Shown here in pieces: positions 53,161 to 64,000 of a stretch of DNA of 64,000 nucleotides. The DNA is from Sphagnum compactum (lineage: Eukaryota > Bryophyta > Sphagnopsida > Sphagnales): NCBI GenBank assembly GCA_965153455.1, contig OZ234495.1, forward strand, positions 24,672,875-24,736,874, in the 5' to 3' direction. Position numbers and translations under genes: made by a program. The notes under the pieces were generated by a model. That model did not search any database, was not told the DNA's origin, and saw only the letters and a list, made by a program, of their open reading frames with translations. How positions within the stretch are numbered: position 1 is the stretch's first letter; each line of letters opens with the position of its first letter.

Positions 53161-54361
53161 AAATTCATTGCGTCCGTCTGTCTGTGACGGGGGTTTTCGA
53201 GGGTGGGGGAGGGAGAGGCCGGTGAAGCAGCGGGTCGTCCATTCGATGAAGTCCTTTTCACACCAAAAAATTGGAACTAGATTTATTGTCTTTGATAATC
53301 TCGTGAAGCTCGTCTTGTTTCTTGGCCCAATTTGTGCGTTCGCGTCTTCTTCGTGTGGAGATCAGACAAGATTGTGCTCGCGTTTTGGTTTTCGACGCGG
53401 AAAAGAATATCGGTTTCGCGTGGAGACGAAAGATCTGTGCTGAAATTTATTTGTAGTCGCAAAAAAAAAGGGACGACTTTTTAAAATTTCGAGAGTCTCT
53501 TTTTTTCGGTTGTTTTGCTGCTGATCTCGAGAAGCTCTTCTTGGTCAGTGGAAGTTGAAATTCCGTTTCCATTCGTGTTCTTAGTTTTTCGCTTTTCTTT
53601 TGCTTCTTGAGTCGCTACATTGTTGTTTTTCTTTTCTCTCCGGAAGCTGCAAGCGTTCGGCTGGAGTTCGGCTGATCTTTGGTGCTCTCCTTTGCATCTG
53701 TACGTGCGAGTTCTTAAACCTGCAAGCTCTGCTGTTTCTTCATTCGGATTTTTGGGAAAAAAGAACAAGAAAAAAAATAGAGAGAGAACGAGCGAGAGAG
53801 AGAGAGAGAGAAACATTCGTGTAGACCTCTGTTTTTGTGGCAATTTCCTGCATAAGCATCGGTGCTGTCTCGTGCACCTGAGGCGAATCCGTCTGCATTG
53901 AGGACGTCGTCATCGCAGCTCATCAACGCCTCGAAATCCACTTCCTGCACTTTGACTTGAACGTTGCATGTTCTTCTTTTCTGTTGGATCGTTGCTGGGT
54001 CGTTGTTGCAAGCTTCAGAATCCTCTCCTTCTTACTACTGGGAGTTAAGTTCCATTTCCAGACTCAAGGAACTGTGTAGTTCTGTAAGACAACATGTAAT
54101 GTAGGTCCTATTCTTGGCAAAGAAGAACAATCCATTTGTAATGCCATCCGGAAGCTTGCTGAGCTAAGTCTGGTGTAAAACCCAAAGTCTGACTGTCTGC
54201 CATCATCTCTTGAGTTTCAGAACATTGAGGCTGTTGTTTGGTTTCTCACTGCTGCTTCCACAGAGACAAACAATTCAGGGCAAAAAAACCTGAACAAGGA
54301 TTGCAGATTCTTCTTGCAAGAAAGAAGGGCCTGGCCAGCCAGCCTACAATTGCCAAGGGAC
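53161..54361 (+). other. Possible 5' leader region of the DOMON-like exon
   Basis: Base composition changes abruptly at 53165 to GC-richer, CpG-containing sequence, as at other promoters in this window. A GA run lies at about 53783-53812. No coding exon is recognised before 54362. It may hold the promoter and leader of the next feature, but no transcript evidence is visible. Confidence 0.35.
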
Positions 54362-54581
54362 ATGGCATTTTTTTGGACATCACCATGGGTGATTGTCACA
54401 GCAGCCATGATATTCATACTCCAAGGAGGTTCTTCTTCACCAGCGGCCACTGCAGCCCAGAGTTGCCAAACAATTGTCTCCAACAGACAGTTTCAAACTT
54501 GTCAACAACTGCCACAGCTGCAAGCCACACTTGCTTGGACATTCTATGACCAAAACAACACCATAGACTTTGCTTTCTCAG
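54362..54581 (+). pseudogene. DOMON/AIR12-like protein, first exon only
   Basis: From ATG 54362 the frame gives a hydrophobic N-terminal segment (MAFFWTSPWVIVTAAMIF), a typical signal peptide, then CQTIVSNRQFQTCQQLPQL and WTFYDQNNTIDFAFSG. The Cys...F...C..LP.L.A.L.W....TI.FAF pattern is the start of the DOMON domain in plant AIR12 and cytochrome b561/DOMON proteins, which are GPI-anchored or membrane redox proteins. A GTACTG donor follows at 54582. No continuation of the domain was found: the in-phase acceptor near 54702 leads to a stop within 12 codons. It may be a truncated gene or a fragment displaced by the neighbouring Helitron. Identification is from pattern only. Confidence 0.45.
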
Positions 54582-56242
54582 GTACTGTTCTCACTTTTGC
54601 ACATCACTTTCAGATGTGATTTTATGCCTTGAGATGTTACAAGCCAAGAGATTGTATTGTCCTCCTGCTGAATGCCCTTTAGCAAAGTGGATTAATTTTC
54701 CAGGAAATTGGAAACTTAGTTCTTCTCATGCAGATCTGTAGCTGCTGTTAATCATCACAAGGGGCCATGGGGCAACTTGAGTGTCAATGGCATCATCTGG
54801 CGGCAAGTTGGTTTCCATCATGACAACAAAAGGTACTATTGCAAACATCCTCTTGCCTCACTGCTGGTTCAAATGTTTAAGGGGGCCCTGGCAATTGTTG
54901 CGACTTTTCACATGCATAAGACGCTCAAGCTTTTCACAGCGACTCCTTAGTTATTTCAATCATAAAACTGATCTCATATGCTGTATTGCTGAGGCTGTCA
55001 GTTTTGTTATATGTCTGAACATTCAAAAGACCTTTAAATCTGTTGAGGTCATTGGTGCTTGATTTTGTTCCCACACAGAACAGAACTTGCCCTTGTGTTC
55101 TGTTTTGCACACCTACTGCTGCACTACTAGGTAGGTGCAACAACCCATGTTTGCAAATCTCTCAAGTAGCTCATGGATTGATTGAGTTCTTGCTTTTTCA
55201 TCATCTTCAATTCAGTCTCACAGACCAGACCAAACCAGACCACACAGACAGACAGAACCTTGTCCAATGGTGAGATGTTGCTACTGCTTGGACAACGATG
55301 TTTTGAACATGGTTCTTATCATTTGAAAGCTACATGAAGCATTGGAAACTATCTGCTCTACAATGCAGGATTTCCAATTTGTTTCTCTGGAGCTCTAATT
55401 CCATTCTGTGTCTGTGTTTTTGCTGCAGCGAAGAAGAGCGCAAGTGTTTGATTAAGGTGCCAAAGAAGCCACAGGATCTTGCACTGCAAAATTGCATTAG
55501 TAGAATTTTCTTCCTTTGTTTGGTCTTCATCATTTTTGCATGCTTAGCCATAAGTTCAAACCAGAGAATGGTTCTACTGATGCATGAAAGGTATGCATGG
55601 GCTGCAGGGGCTTCAAGACAGAATATCAGACAGACCCAATATCTGCTATTGTCTTTGCTATGGAACTTACTGTGGGGCTTCTGTGTTCTGGAATTTGTAA
55701 TAAAGAGGATTTCTTTGGCACCTGAATTCGTAGCAACTGAAATACTAAGATCAATTAATTACTGTTCTGTTTCAGATTTTTTTTTGGCTACAAATAGTAG
55801 TCTAACTGCTTAGCTAGCCTGTAAACTGTTTGCAAAGTGGATGCAAATCTGCACAGATGGAAAAAGCAGGTTTCATGGAGCATGATCTCTCTCCCAGGAA
55901 AAATTCTTGGAGGCACCTGATACACCAAAGAAAGCACCTCATCAATATAGCACACTTTAGCAACACTGATGGTCACTGCTCAAGGCAAGCCTTAAAACTC
56001 CTTCCCATATATCCTCTATATCATTGAAAGCAGAGATTGCACAGAAGAGCAATCAGAGTAAAGGAGGCTTACTGTTTTCAGTTTTGTTGATCCATGTTCC
56101 TGTAAAAAGGTAGGAATATGCTCTGGAAGCTTCTGAGCCTCCTGGCAGATCTCCTCTCCTCCAAGGCTGCAGACCTCTCTAGTCCACCTAACGATGCACT
56201 TCTGCAATCATGAGATGCAAAAGGCTAAAGAGATCCTCAGCA
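54582..56242. other. Stretch between the DOMON-like exon and the Helitron, no clear gene
   Basis: Open frames at 55334-55813 and elsewhere show no domain. An IIFACLAISSNQR-type hydrophobic segment is present, but neighbouring splice sites do not link it to the DOMON-like exon in a convincing way. Confidence 0.4.
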
Positions 56243-56398
56243 TCTACAGACTATACTACCATACTGCCAGCAGCAGAACCAGCTGACCAACACCTCCTTT
56301 TTCCCACAGGGGGTTGGACCTTCCAAGTCCATTCAGGGCCTCTGGCTACCACCGCTCAGCCATCGGTGACGGTGCAGCTCACCTCCCTGCAACTCCTC

Positions 56399-59300
56399 AT
56401 GCACATCCTGCAAAACGTTGCGTCTGCTGTGAACGCCGCCTCCAGGAACAGGCTGTCTGCCGCTGACCGCCAGCGGAACTATCTGGACCGCATGTCCACC
56501 GCAGCCCGGCAGCAACAGCGGGACCGCGATTGCGAGCAGCACGCAGAGGCTCGTGCCCGGCTGACAGACCAGGAGCGTCAGCACGAGCGGGACCGCGACC
56601 GCGAACAGCACGCAGAGGCCCGTGCCCGGCTGACATACCAATAGCGGGTCCGCGATCGCAAGCGCATCCTGCAAAACGCTGCGTTTGCTGGCGCTGCGGC
56701 TGCTGTGAATGCCGCCTCCAGGAACAGGCTGTCTGCCGCTGACCGCCAACGGAACTATCTGGACTGCATGTCCACCGCAGCCTGGCAGCAGCAGCGGGAC
56801 TGCGACCGCGAGCAGCACGCAGAGGCCTGTGCTCGACTTACAGACCAGGAGCGGCAGCAGGAGCGGGACCGCGACCGCGAACAACACGCAGAGGCCCGTG
56901 CCCGGTTGACATACCAACAGCGCCAGCAGCGGGACCGCAACCGCGAGCGGCACCGACAGGTGCGGGTCAGCAAGATTTGCACACAGCAGCCTGCGTCCCC
57001 CTTTCAGAATTTGATGAGGCCAGTGTTCCGGTGCTTGACATAGGGGGTAGGACAGCTGAGTGCCAGCAGTGCCGAGCTATGATTTGGCCTGATGAGGCTT
57101 CCCGGGGACACGCAGACCTTTGCTGTGCTAAAGGCAGATCTTGCAGCTGTGAGGCCCTCTTCCCCATTCCTCCTCCTCAACCATTGCAGGACCTGCTCAC
57201 TTCTGAGCCTGCCCCTGGTGCACGCCTCCCCCCTGCCACCGTATCTTTTCGCAAGCACATCCGGAAATACAATTCCTCCTTGCAGATGGCCTCCTCTGGC
57301 ATTAACATCCAGTCACCCGCAGATGGGGTCAGTATGATTGCCATAAGGGGCGCTGTGCATCATTTGCTGGGGCCGTTGGCACCTCCTCAAGGGAGCCCCC
57401 ATCAGTTTGCCCAGCTGTATATCATAGACAATGCGGATGTTCAGGCTGCTGCCTGTTTTGCTGCTCTCGGTCAGGGCAACGTAGACCTGGACCGTCGCAC
57501 TTTACAGGAGTTGCAGCAAATGCTTTTGGGGAGCAATGTCTATGTTCAGCGCTTTGTGCAGGCCATGGATTTGCCCCCTCAAGACCTGGCTAACTATGAG
57601 ATTGTCATCCGTGTTAATGGCAGCGTTGACCGCCGCCGCTACAACGCCCCCACATCCAACGAGGTGGCCGGCCTGATGCCTGGTGAGTGAATGGGGTGGA
57701 TGCATGGCTGCTTTTTGGTGCCCCATTTTGTGCTGTTTTTGATGGTGCTGGCCGTCCTAATTGCTACGTTCCTCGACAGCACGTTCCTTCCATCATCCAA
57801 GCAACTGTCCCGATTGTGCCTGATTTGTCTTCCCTTTTGTGCCTGCTCACAGCCGATGGTGACCCGAACGGTGACCCTGAAGGTAACAATCCACGAGACA
57901 TCAGGGTGCGGGCTAGGGGCGGGGGGTTATGGAGGATTAGTGATGCCCACTTTGCTTATGACCCTCTGCATTTTGTCCTGTTCCACCCACACGGAGAGCT
58001 CGGCTGGCACCCAAATATTACTGGCGCCACCCCTGCGGTTGTGGATGGGCTAAGCTCTGAGGACGAGCAATAGCAACCATCTGAAGATGAGCAGCAGCCT
58101 GATGCGGAGCCGACAGTGGACCCCGGGCGTGGTGGAGGTAGGGGCAGGGGTAGGGGTAGGGGCCGTGGTAGGGGTAGGGGCCGAAGCAGAGGAGCTGTCG
58201 CAGGGCGCATCGCTCGCAAGGTTACTGCTAGGGAATACGCGGCTTACTTCATGCATGACCGCAACCCTCCCACCAACAGCACGTTCACTTATGGCAAGAG
58301 GTTATATCAAGAGTGGGTGGTTGACCAGTACTCCAAGGTTGAGGGGCAACGGCTACGGTGGGTGCGCCTCAACCAGACCACCCTGCGTGCTGACCAATAT
58401 AAAGGAATGGTAGATGCCGTGCAGCAAGATGGGGCTAACAGCACCAACTTTGGGAGCATGGTGGTCCTTCCAGCCACTTTTGCTGGTAGCCCCCGCCACA
58501 TGAACCAGCTCTACCAGGATTCCATGGCCTTGGTAAAAAAGTTTGGGAAACCTGACCTATTCATAACCATGACGTGCAACCCAAATTGGCCAGAGATTCT
58601 ACATGAGCTGAGGCCTCGGGAGGAAGCCAACGACCGTCCTGACTTGACATCCAGGGTATTCAACATGAAGCTCAATGCCCTCCTCAAAGACCTTTTGCAG
58701 AATGGTGTTTTGGGCACTGCGGTGGCGGACATCCATGTGGTAGAATGGCAGAAGCGGGGCTTATCGCACGGTCACATTTTGATCATTCTACGTAGCCAGG
58801 ACAAGCCGCGTGACAACAGCGATTATGACCGGATCGTGTGTGCCGAGCTTCCAGATAAATCCACCCACCCCGAGCTTTACAACATTGTGACATCTCCCAT
58901 GTTGCATGGGCCCTGTGGGGCCTTACATCCTTCATGTCCTTGCATGGTGAATGGGGCTTGTAGCAAGGGTTATCCCAAGACTTTCCAGCCCCAAACTGAG
59001 GACTCCACCGGCAGCTACCCAACCTACCGGCGACGGGACGACGGCAGGACCTTCACCCACCCCACGTAAGTGCAGCTGTTGGAAATTTGGCAAGTGAGTT
59101 GTTGTCTTGTGCACCTGACCATAAGTGTCTGTGTCTTAGTCTACCTGCAAGAAAGGGTCCAAAGCAGCTTAAAACCAGATGCTTCACATCATCACGTGAC
59201 GTCGTTTGGACGCCAAGGTGACTGACAACTTTTTGCTGCTGCCCCCTCCCCCTTGCAGCTCGGGCTTTGTCTTTGACAACAGTTGGGTCGTCCCGTACAA

Positions 59301-62300
59301 CCCCTACCTGACCATGCGGTACCAGTGCCACATCAATGTTGAGGTTTGCAGCTCCATCACGGCTATGAAATACATTTACAAGTATGTTTACAAGGGTCAC
59401 GACCGTGCTTTGGCAGTGGTGCAGCCGAAAGCTGGGGCTCTGCCAGCTACAGCGCCTCAGGCGACTACAGGTGGGGCCGATGGGAACAATGTGCCTGCCG
59501 CCAGGGATGAAGTCCAAAATTACCTCGATGGGCGGTATGTCAGTGCCAGCGAAGCTTGCCATCGGCTTTTTACCTTTGACTTGCACGACATGCACCCCAA
59601 TGTTTACCGCTTGGCTGTTCATCTGCCTAATGAGCAGACCACTTACTTTCCTGAGGGGACCACGGTTGGGGAAGCCATGATGCGCAATAACTCCACCACT
59701 TTGACTGGGTGGTGTGACTTCAACCGAAAGGCCAAATCTGAATACGCGGCTGCAGCCACTTTCGCTCGCAACAACAACGACCTTGCACCGCCACTGCCTG
59801 CTGCGCTGACCACACTGTACCCTGATTATCCCGAAATCGCTGTGTGGAGCAAATCCAAAAAGTCGTGGCACCTCTGGAAAAAGGCAACGGGGCGGCGGGG
59901 TGCAGGTCGAAACAATCATGTCACATTGGGAACTATGGGGCGCATGTACTTTGTGCAACCCTCAGAGGGCGAACGTTATTATCTACGAGTTTTGCTTACC
60001 CACATTGTAGGGGCCACATGCTTTGAGGACCTCAGAACTACCCACCGGCCCCACACGCCTACCATAGTTGTGCACCCCACTTTTAAAGCTGCCTGCCTTG
60101 CACGTGGCTTGCTGCAAGATGATGCTGAATGGGACCAGTGCCTTTCAGAAGCTGTTGGCGTGCAATTGCCTAGAAGCTTGCGGCAGCTTTTTGCCAGCCT
60201 GCTGATTTTCAATAACGTCACCAATCCTAGGCGGCTGTGGGACAGGCATAAGGGAGCCCTTACGGAGGATTTCCTGCACCAAGCACGCTAGGTGACTGGC
60301 CAAAAAGCCTCCACAAAGAAAGTGTATATTGCAAGCCTCCCTTTCGTTGGGTTGTGATGGTATAAGTTGTGCTCTGTTGTCTTTTTTGAACTGCTGCTTG
60401 GAAACTTCTCTATTGAATGGCCGATTGTTGGATTCAATGTACCAGAAAGCTGATCCCTCACCATCATTCCGCACATTTCATTTAATGACTCTTACCACAT
60501 ATTGGTGTTGCAAATCCCACTGGATTGCGTCTGCTGAACCTAAGGCCAAGCTCCTCCAGGTGGTGCCCAACGAGCTGCTGGATCCTATTGCAGACCAGAT
60601 TTCCTTGCCAGCTGTAAGCATGAATAACTGTGCCCTTCTCGATTATAACCCCCCCCCGCCCCCGATTGCGTCGCGCAGGTAACGCCCAACCGGCAGCTGG
60701 ACCAGGCCATCCTTGACCAGGGCTTGCGGGAAGTGGAGCAGCTGCTGTAGGTCCAAGGGGGGAAAACCCTAGGGGATTTTGAGCTGCCTATCCCTGCACA
60801 GCTGGCTGCCCCGGGGGACGCCACTGTATCCGAGGAGCGGGCCAGGTACAATGTGACGCGGCAAGCTCAGCAGCTTGCTCGGGATGTGCCTTTGCTAAAT
60901 CAGCACCAGTGCTCCATTTACGACAATGTCATTAACGCGGTCCATGACCCCAGGCCGGTGGACAAAACCTTTTTTGTTGATGGGCTAGGAGGGGCTGGCA
61001 ACACTTTCCTCTACGGGTGCCTACTCAGCAGGGTGCGCTCTACTGGTGACATAGCGTTGTCGATGGCATCTTCTGGCATTGCAGCCCTACTTTTGGAGGG
61101 CGGCTGCACAGCTCACTCACGTTTCAAAATTCTCGTAGCAGGCCTTTGTGCCTCCTCTGCTTACTATGTTCCCTTGAACAATCCACAAGCGGCCTTGATT
61201 CGGGCTGCACGCCTCATTGTGTGGGATGAGGCACCCATGGCCCACAAGCATGTGTTTGATGCTGTGAACCGCACGCTCCACGATGTTATGGGTGCTGTTG
61301 ACCCTGCCTTAAAGGACATGTTTTTTGGGGGCAAGGTTGTTGTCATGGGAGGTGATTTTAGGCAGATATTGCCTGTGGTTCCCGGGGGCACGAGAGGCCA
61401 GATTGTGGATGCTAGTCTCAAAAGGTCCGTAGTCCTTTGGCACCGTGTTAAAGTCCGTTAGCTACATGAAAACATGCGTGTTCAGAGGCTTTTGGCACAG
61501 GGCGGAGCCAACGCCGCAGCCGATGCCCAACAATAGCAAGCTTGGGCAGATTACTTGCAGCGCATTGGGGAGGGCACAGAGCAAGTCTTTCCTGAGGTTG
61601 GGGAAGAGGCTGTTTTGATCCCAGAAGACATGTGCTGCGAGGGTGACACCATTGATAGCCTGGTGGATGAAGTTTACGACGCCCTTGGCTGCTTCACAGA
61701 CTCGTAGTCACGCAATGAACACATCATTCAGAGGGCCATTTTAACTCCTCTGAACGAGGACGTTGACAGCATCAACACCGCCATCATGAATCGGTTTGAC
61801 CTCACCACACCTGACGACACACCAGCACAGCGCCGCACGTACCACAACGCTGATTCTGTTGTGCAAGGCGAACAGAGAGTGGTTTACCCCACCGAGTTTC
61901 TAAACTCCCTTAGCATGTCAGGGGTGCCACCCCACACTTTGACCCTGCAGGAAGGCTGCCCGGTGATTTTGCTGCGGAATATGCCGGGCGGCCTTGCAAA
62001 TGGCACTCGGCTTATTGTGGTCAAGCTGATGCAGCACATAATTGATGTTGAGATTGCCACAGGACCGGACAAGGGCAGGCGCATTTTCATTCCCCGCCTC
62101 AGCATCACTCCCTCCGACACGGAGAGGTTGCCTTTTACTTTCCGCCGGCGGTAGTTCCCGTTGCGGCCCGCATTTGCCATGACTATCAACAAGGCCCAGG
62201 GGCAGACACTGCAGACAGTGGGGGTGTACCTGCCCAAGCCTGTTTTTTGCCACGGGCAGCTTTATGTGGCTTTCTCTCGGTGCGGCTCACGGCGGGGCGT

Positions 62301-62393
62301 CCGGGTGCTAGTCCGGGGTGGCAGCAGGGCGGCTCTGAATGGGGCCCCTGTTGGCGTTTACACAGTAATGTGGTCTACCGCGAGGTGCTGTAG
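56399..62393 (+). pseudogene. Helitron RepHel: HUH Rep plus PIF1-like helicase, interrupted by TAG codons
   Basis: Coding blocks: 56399-about 57000 (Arg/Gln-rich repeats), 56977-57682, 57853-59066, about 59259-60288 and 60679-62393. Introns 57683-57852 and 59067-59258 have GT-AG borders and keep phase. Visible motifs: zinc-finger-like CQQC...CC, DPLHFVLFHPHGELGWHPN, the two-His HUH motif in GLSHGHILIIL, TMTCNPNWPE, and the catalytic-Tyr block KYIYKYVYKGHD. In the helicase: GLGGAGNTFL in place of G-x-GKT (Walker A Lys to Asn), Walker B LIVWDEAPM, GGDFRQILPVVP, LHENMR, and [10 protein letters not shown]. Premature TAG codons at 56642, 58071, 60748, 61459, 61534, 61705 and 62152 interrupt it, and a one-base slip near 62369 precedes the natural VVYREVL end and TAG 62391. 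The product cannot be active as it stands. Confidence 0.85.
56402..56930 (+). repeat. Duplicated ~261-bp coding repeat in the Helitron N-terminal region
   Basis: Two tandem copies begin at 56402 and 56663. Each encodes ILQNVA/ILQNAA, AASRNRLSAADRQRNYLD, STAA-QQQRD and RDREQHAEARARLTYQ. Arg/Gln-rich repeats in this position are common in plant Helitron proteins. The copies allow a direct comparison: copy 1 reads TACCAATAGCGG where copy 2 reads TACCAACAGCGC. Confidence 0.9.
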
Positions 62394-62710
62394 TGATTCT
62401 TCTTGTGGGTATGGGGTTCTTTGGGGTCTCCTTTGGACTCCTAACTTTTTTTCAGGGCTTGGGCTTTGGTTTCGTCCAAGGGGATGGGTTGGATTAGATT
62501 GCATTAGACTAAAATGGGGCTTTTATATACATCAGACATTCCCTCCATAGGATTTCCAGGCATGTAATGGATTTTAGATAAAGTGACCATGCAGGCTCAT
62601 CCCAACGACTCATGCCTGTACCTGCAACCTCAGATGCAAACGTACCAGGAATGAATGTGATCATCAAGTGAAACATCGCCAACTGTCATCACTATTGCAC
62701 TGCATCAGTG

Positions 62711-62746
62711 CCGTGCAGTGCCTTGCAGGCACGGGTTACCACTAGT
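62711..62746 (+). other. Helitron 3' terminus (hairpin plus CTAGT)
   Basis: The 6-bp stem CCGTGC/GCACGG encloses 12 bases, with an alternative 5-bp stem GTGCC/GGCAC around TTGCA. The stem is followed by GTTACCACTAGT and then T. Distance and order match the rolling-circle termination signal of Helitrons. Confidence 0.85.
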
Positions 62747-64000
62747 TTATTATATTTCACTTTATATACCTAAAGGTGCGCAACACCATTCTTCATGCAT
62801 CTTTTTATTTCAAAGGACATAATTTGCAAGTGGAAGTGATCCACATTTGTTTTTTTAGTAAATAGGGTTCACTACCCTTTGCAAATGATTTTAGAATGTT
62901 CAAAAGTATAGAAATTTTATTTCCTTATAAAAATACCTATAAATAATATATACATATGTATGTGGAAAATTAATCACATAATTAATTTTTAATTATTTAC
63001 AATTTTAAATTTTTTAAAAAGAAATACCATTGCTTGAAATGTGAAAGTATCTGATTTTTTTTTTTCATATTTTTCTATTTTCCTTGTATTTCCAATGATA
63101 AAATTATATGTAAGGGACTTGATGATTTGAAAATTTTATCAAGTCCAAGATATTTGTAATTCATAAAAATGATTTCAATGAAAGGAAATGAACATGGAAA
63201 TCACTAACTAATTCAACATAGTTTTTTTTACATTGATAGAACTTTTGCAATTATTAAGTTTGATTTGATTGTACAAAATTTAGTGTAGCCCAATTTTTTG
63301 ATTTGATAGATTTTCAAAGTAGCTAAACTATATTTAATTGACCATACCAAGTTTAAAAAACAAAAACCAAGGTTTTAAAAGTTAAAACTCAACATGAAAA
63401 AAAACCATGTAATGTAAATCTCATTTTAGTTCCAAATAAGTATAGAATTGGGTTATTTAAATTGGGTCAAGAACTTGGTCTAATTTTAAAAATTAAAAAT
63501 AGAGTCGGAATTGAGTTCTTTTTTTTTGAATAATTGAACCCAAAACTGGATGGTAGGTTCCATTTAAAATGCCAAATAGAAATTAAAAGAAATTAAAAAA
63601 AAAAAGAATAACTAGAACTAGAACTAGAATATTTTTTTCCTTAAAGAACTAAAATTGAAGGTTTTTCCTAAAAGTGAAAAATTGCACAATACTTATTCAA
63701 ATCCATAACTTTTTGAGATCTTAATATAATGTCCCATAAAGGTTATCACCATGGGAATAAAAAACCAAAAAACTTATGAAGACAAAAACACCGATCCAAA
63801 ATGTTTTCAAAACATTTCTCATAGGTCATGTGAATATTAATTTGAACCCAAAAAACAAGAAATATATGGTTCATTCATCCTCCTCATCGACTTTCCACAC
63901 TAATGTACATAGTGTAGTACCTTGGTAGCTTTGACAAATATTTGCTGAATGAATTCATTTTGAAAATATCATTTTTGACAAACAAAATATTCCAAAAGAT
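62747..64000. other. AT-rich DNA to the window end, no gene seen
   Basis: Strongly AT-rich sequence with no open frame above 60 codons and no recognisable repeat. It is probably the original host flank of the Helitron insertion. Confidence 0.6.

Larger units (their letters stand above)
56243..62746 (+). mobile_element. Helitron with Rep-helicase gene
   Basis: The 3' terminus is clear: hairpin arms CCGTGC (62711-62716) and GCACGG (62729-62734), then 12 bases ending in CTAGT (62742-62746) followed by T, the Helitron CTRRT end inserted before a T. The 5' end is only a candidate: TCTACAGACTATACTACC from 56243, preceded by A. The interior encodes a Helitron RepHel on the plus strand. GC content (well above the flanks) drops back to AT-rich directly after 62746. 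The true 5' end could lie further upstream and include the DOMON-like exon. Confidence 0.8.

Noticed and set aside
56333-56953. 206-aa minus-strand Val/Leu-rich protein
   Set aside because: Antisense shadow of the duplicated Arg/Gln-rich Helitron coding repeat.
58116-58200. Gly-Arg repeat as an independent RGG-box RNA-binding protein
   Set aside because: It is in frame with, and just before, the Helitron Rep domain, so it is a linker of that protein.
56642-62154. UAG reassigned to glutamine in this organism
   Set aside because: TAG-for-Gln in the Helitron could suggest a variant code, and the intact host genes here happen to stop at TAA or TGA. But the gene also has a lost Walker A lysine and a frame slip, one copy of its own duplicate keeps CAG, and land plants use the standard code. 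CHG-methylation decay is simpler.

Overview
The window is nuclear DNA of a land plant. Its genes are plant-type and split by short introns of about 70-600 bp with GT-AG borders (one GC-AG). They sit in AT-rich, repeat-loaded intergenic DNA with interstitial CCCTAAA telomere-type motifs. Short introns and an RNF213-like sequence fit a non-seed plant (bryophyte, lycophyte or fern), but this is inference and no species can be named from the sequence.

Genes, left to right: (1) <2-1584 (+), the 3' part of a C2H2 zinc-finger protein with STOP1/IDD/WIP-type fingers; (2) 3084-4217 (-), a replication factor C small subunit (plant RFC3, human RFC5) that keeps both ends but has lost its AAA+ core and is frameshifted; (3) 8459-10990 (+), an intact nine-exon alpha-type Aurora kinase (295 aa); (4) 12567-15787 (-), an intact DUF647 'root UVB sensitive' protein, RUS5-like (431 aa); (5) 36554-39826 (+), an intact eight-exon plastid-type argininosuccinate lyase (546 aa); (6) 40564-40758 (-), a 64-aa SERF/4F5 protein; (7) 46328-50214 (-), an intact ten-exon DRG GTPase (368 aa); (8) 54362-54581 (+), a first exon resembling DOMON/AIR12 proteins. 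Exon borders were read from splice sites plus reading phase, and every intact gene closes in phase.

Mobile DNA: 20666-31909 is a complete-ended LTR element (LTRs TGTT...AACA, near-match 5-bp target duplication, polypurine tract). It carries decayed Ty3/gypsy Gag, protease and reverse transcriptase on the minus strand, lacks RNase H and integrase, and holds about 5 kb of an intron-containing RNF213-like E3 ligase C-terminal region. About 56243-62746 is a Helitron with HUH Rep and PIF1-like helicase and a textbook 3' hairpin plus CTAGT end. All its premature stops are TAG at Gln (CAG) positions, and its Walker A lysine is gone. A 468-bp MITE-like element lies upstream of the Aurora gene with a related fragment upstream of argininosuccinate lyase, and a fold-back element lies at 33236-33484.

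Tandem arrays flank several genes: about 114-bp units upstream of the RUS gene, about 170-bp units upstream of DRG, two related about 35-bp arrays near 18.2 and 19.2 kb, and a degenerate array at 43.5-44.1 kb. The host genes do unrelated housekeeping jobs (mitosis, arginine synthesis, GTPase function at the ribosome, auxin/UV-B-related plastid function); nothing suggests they form one pathway.
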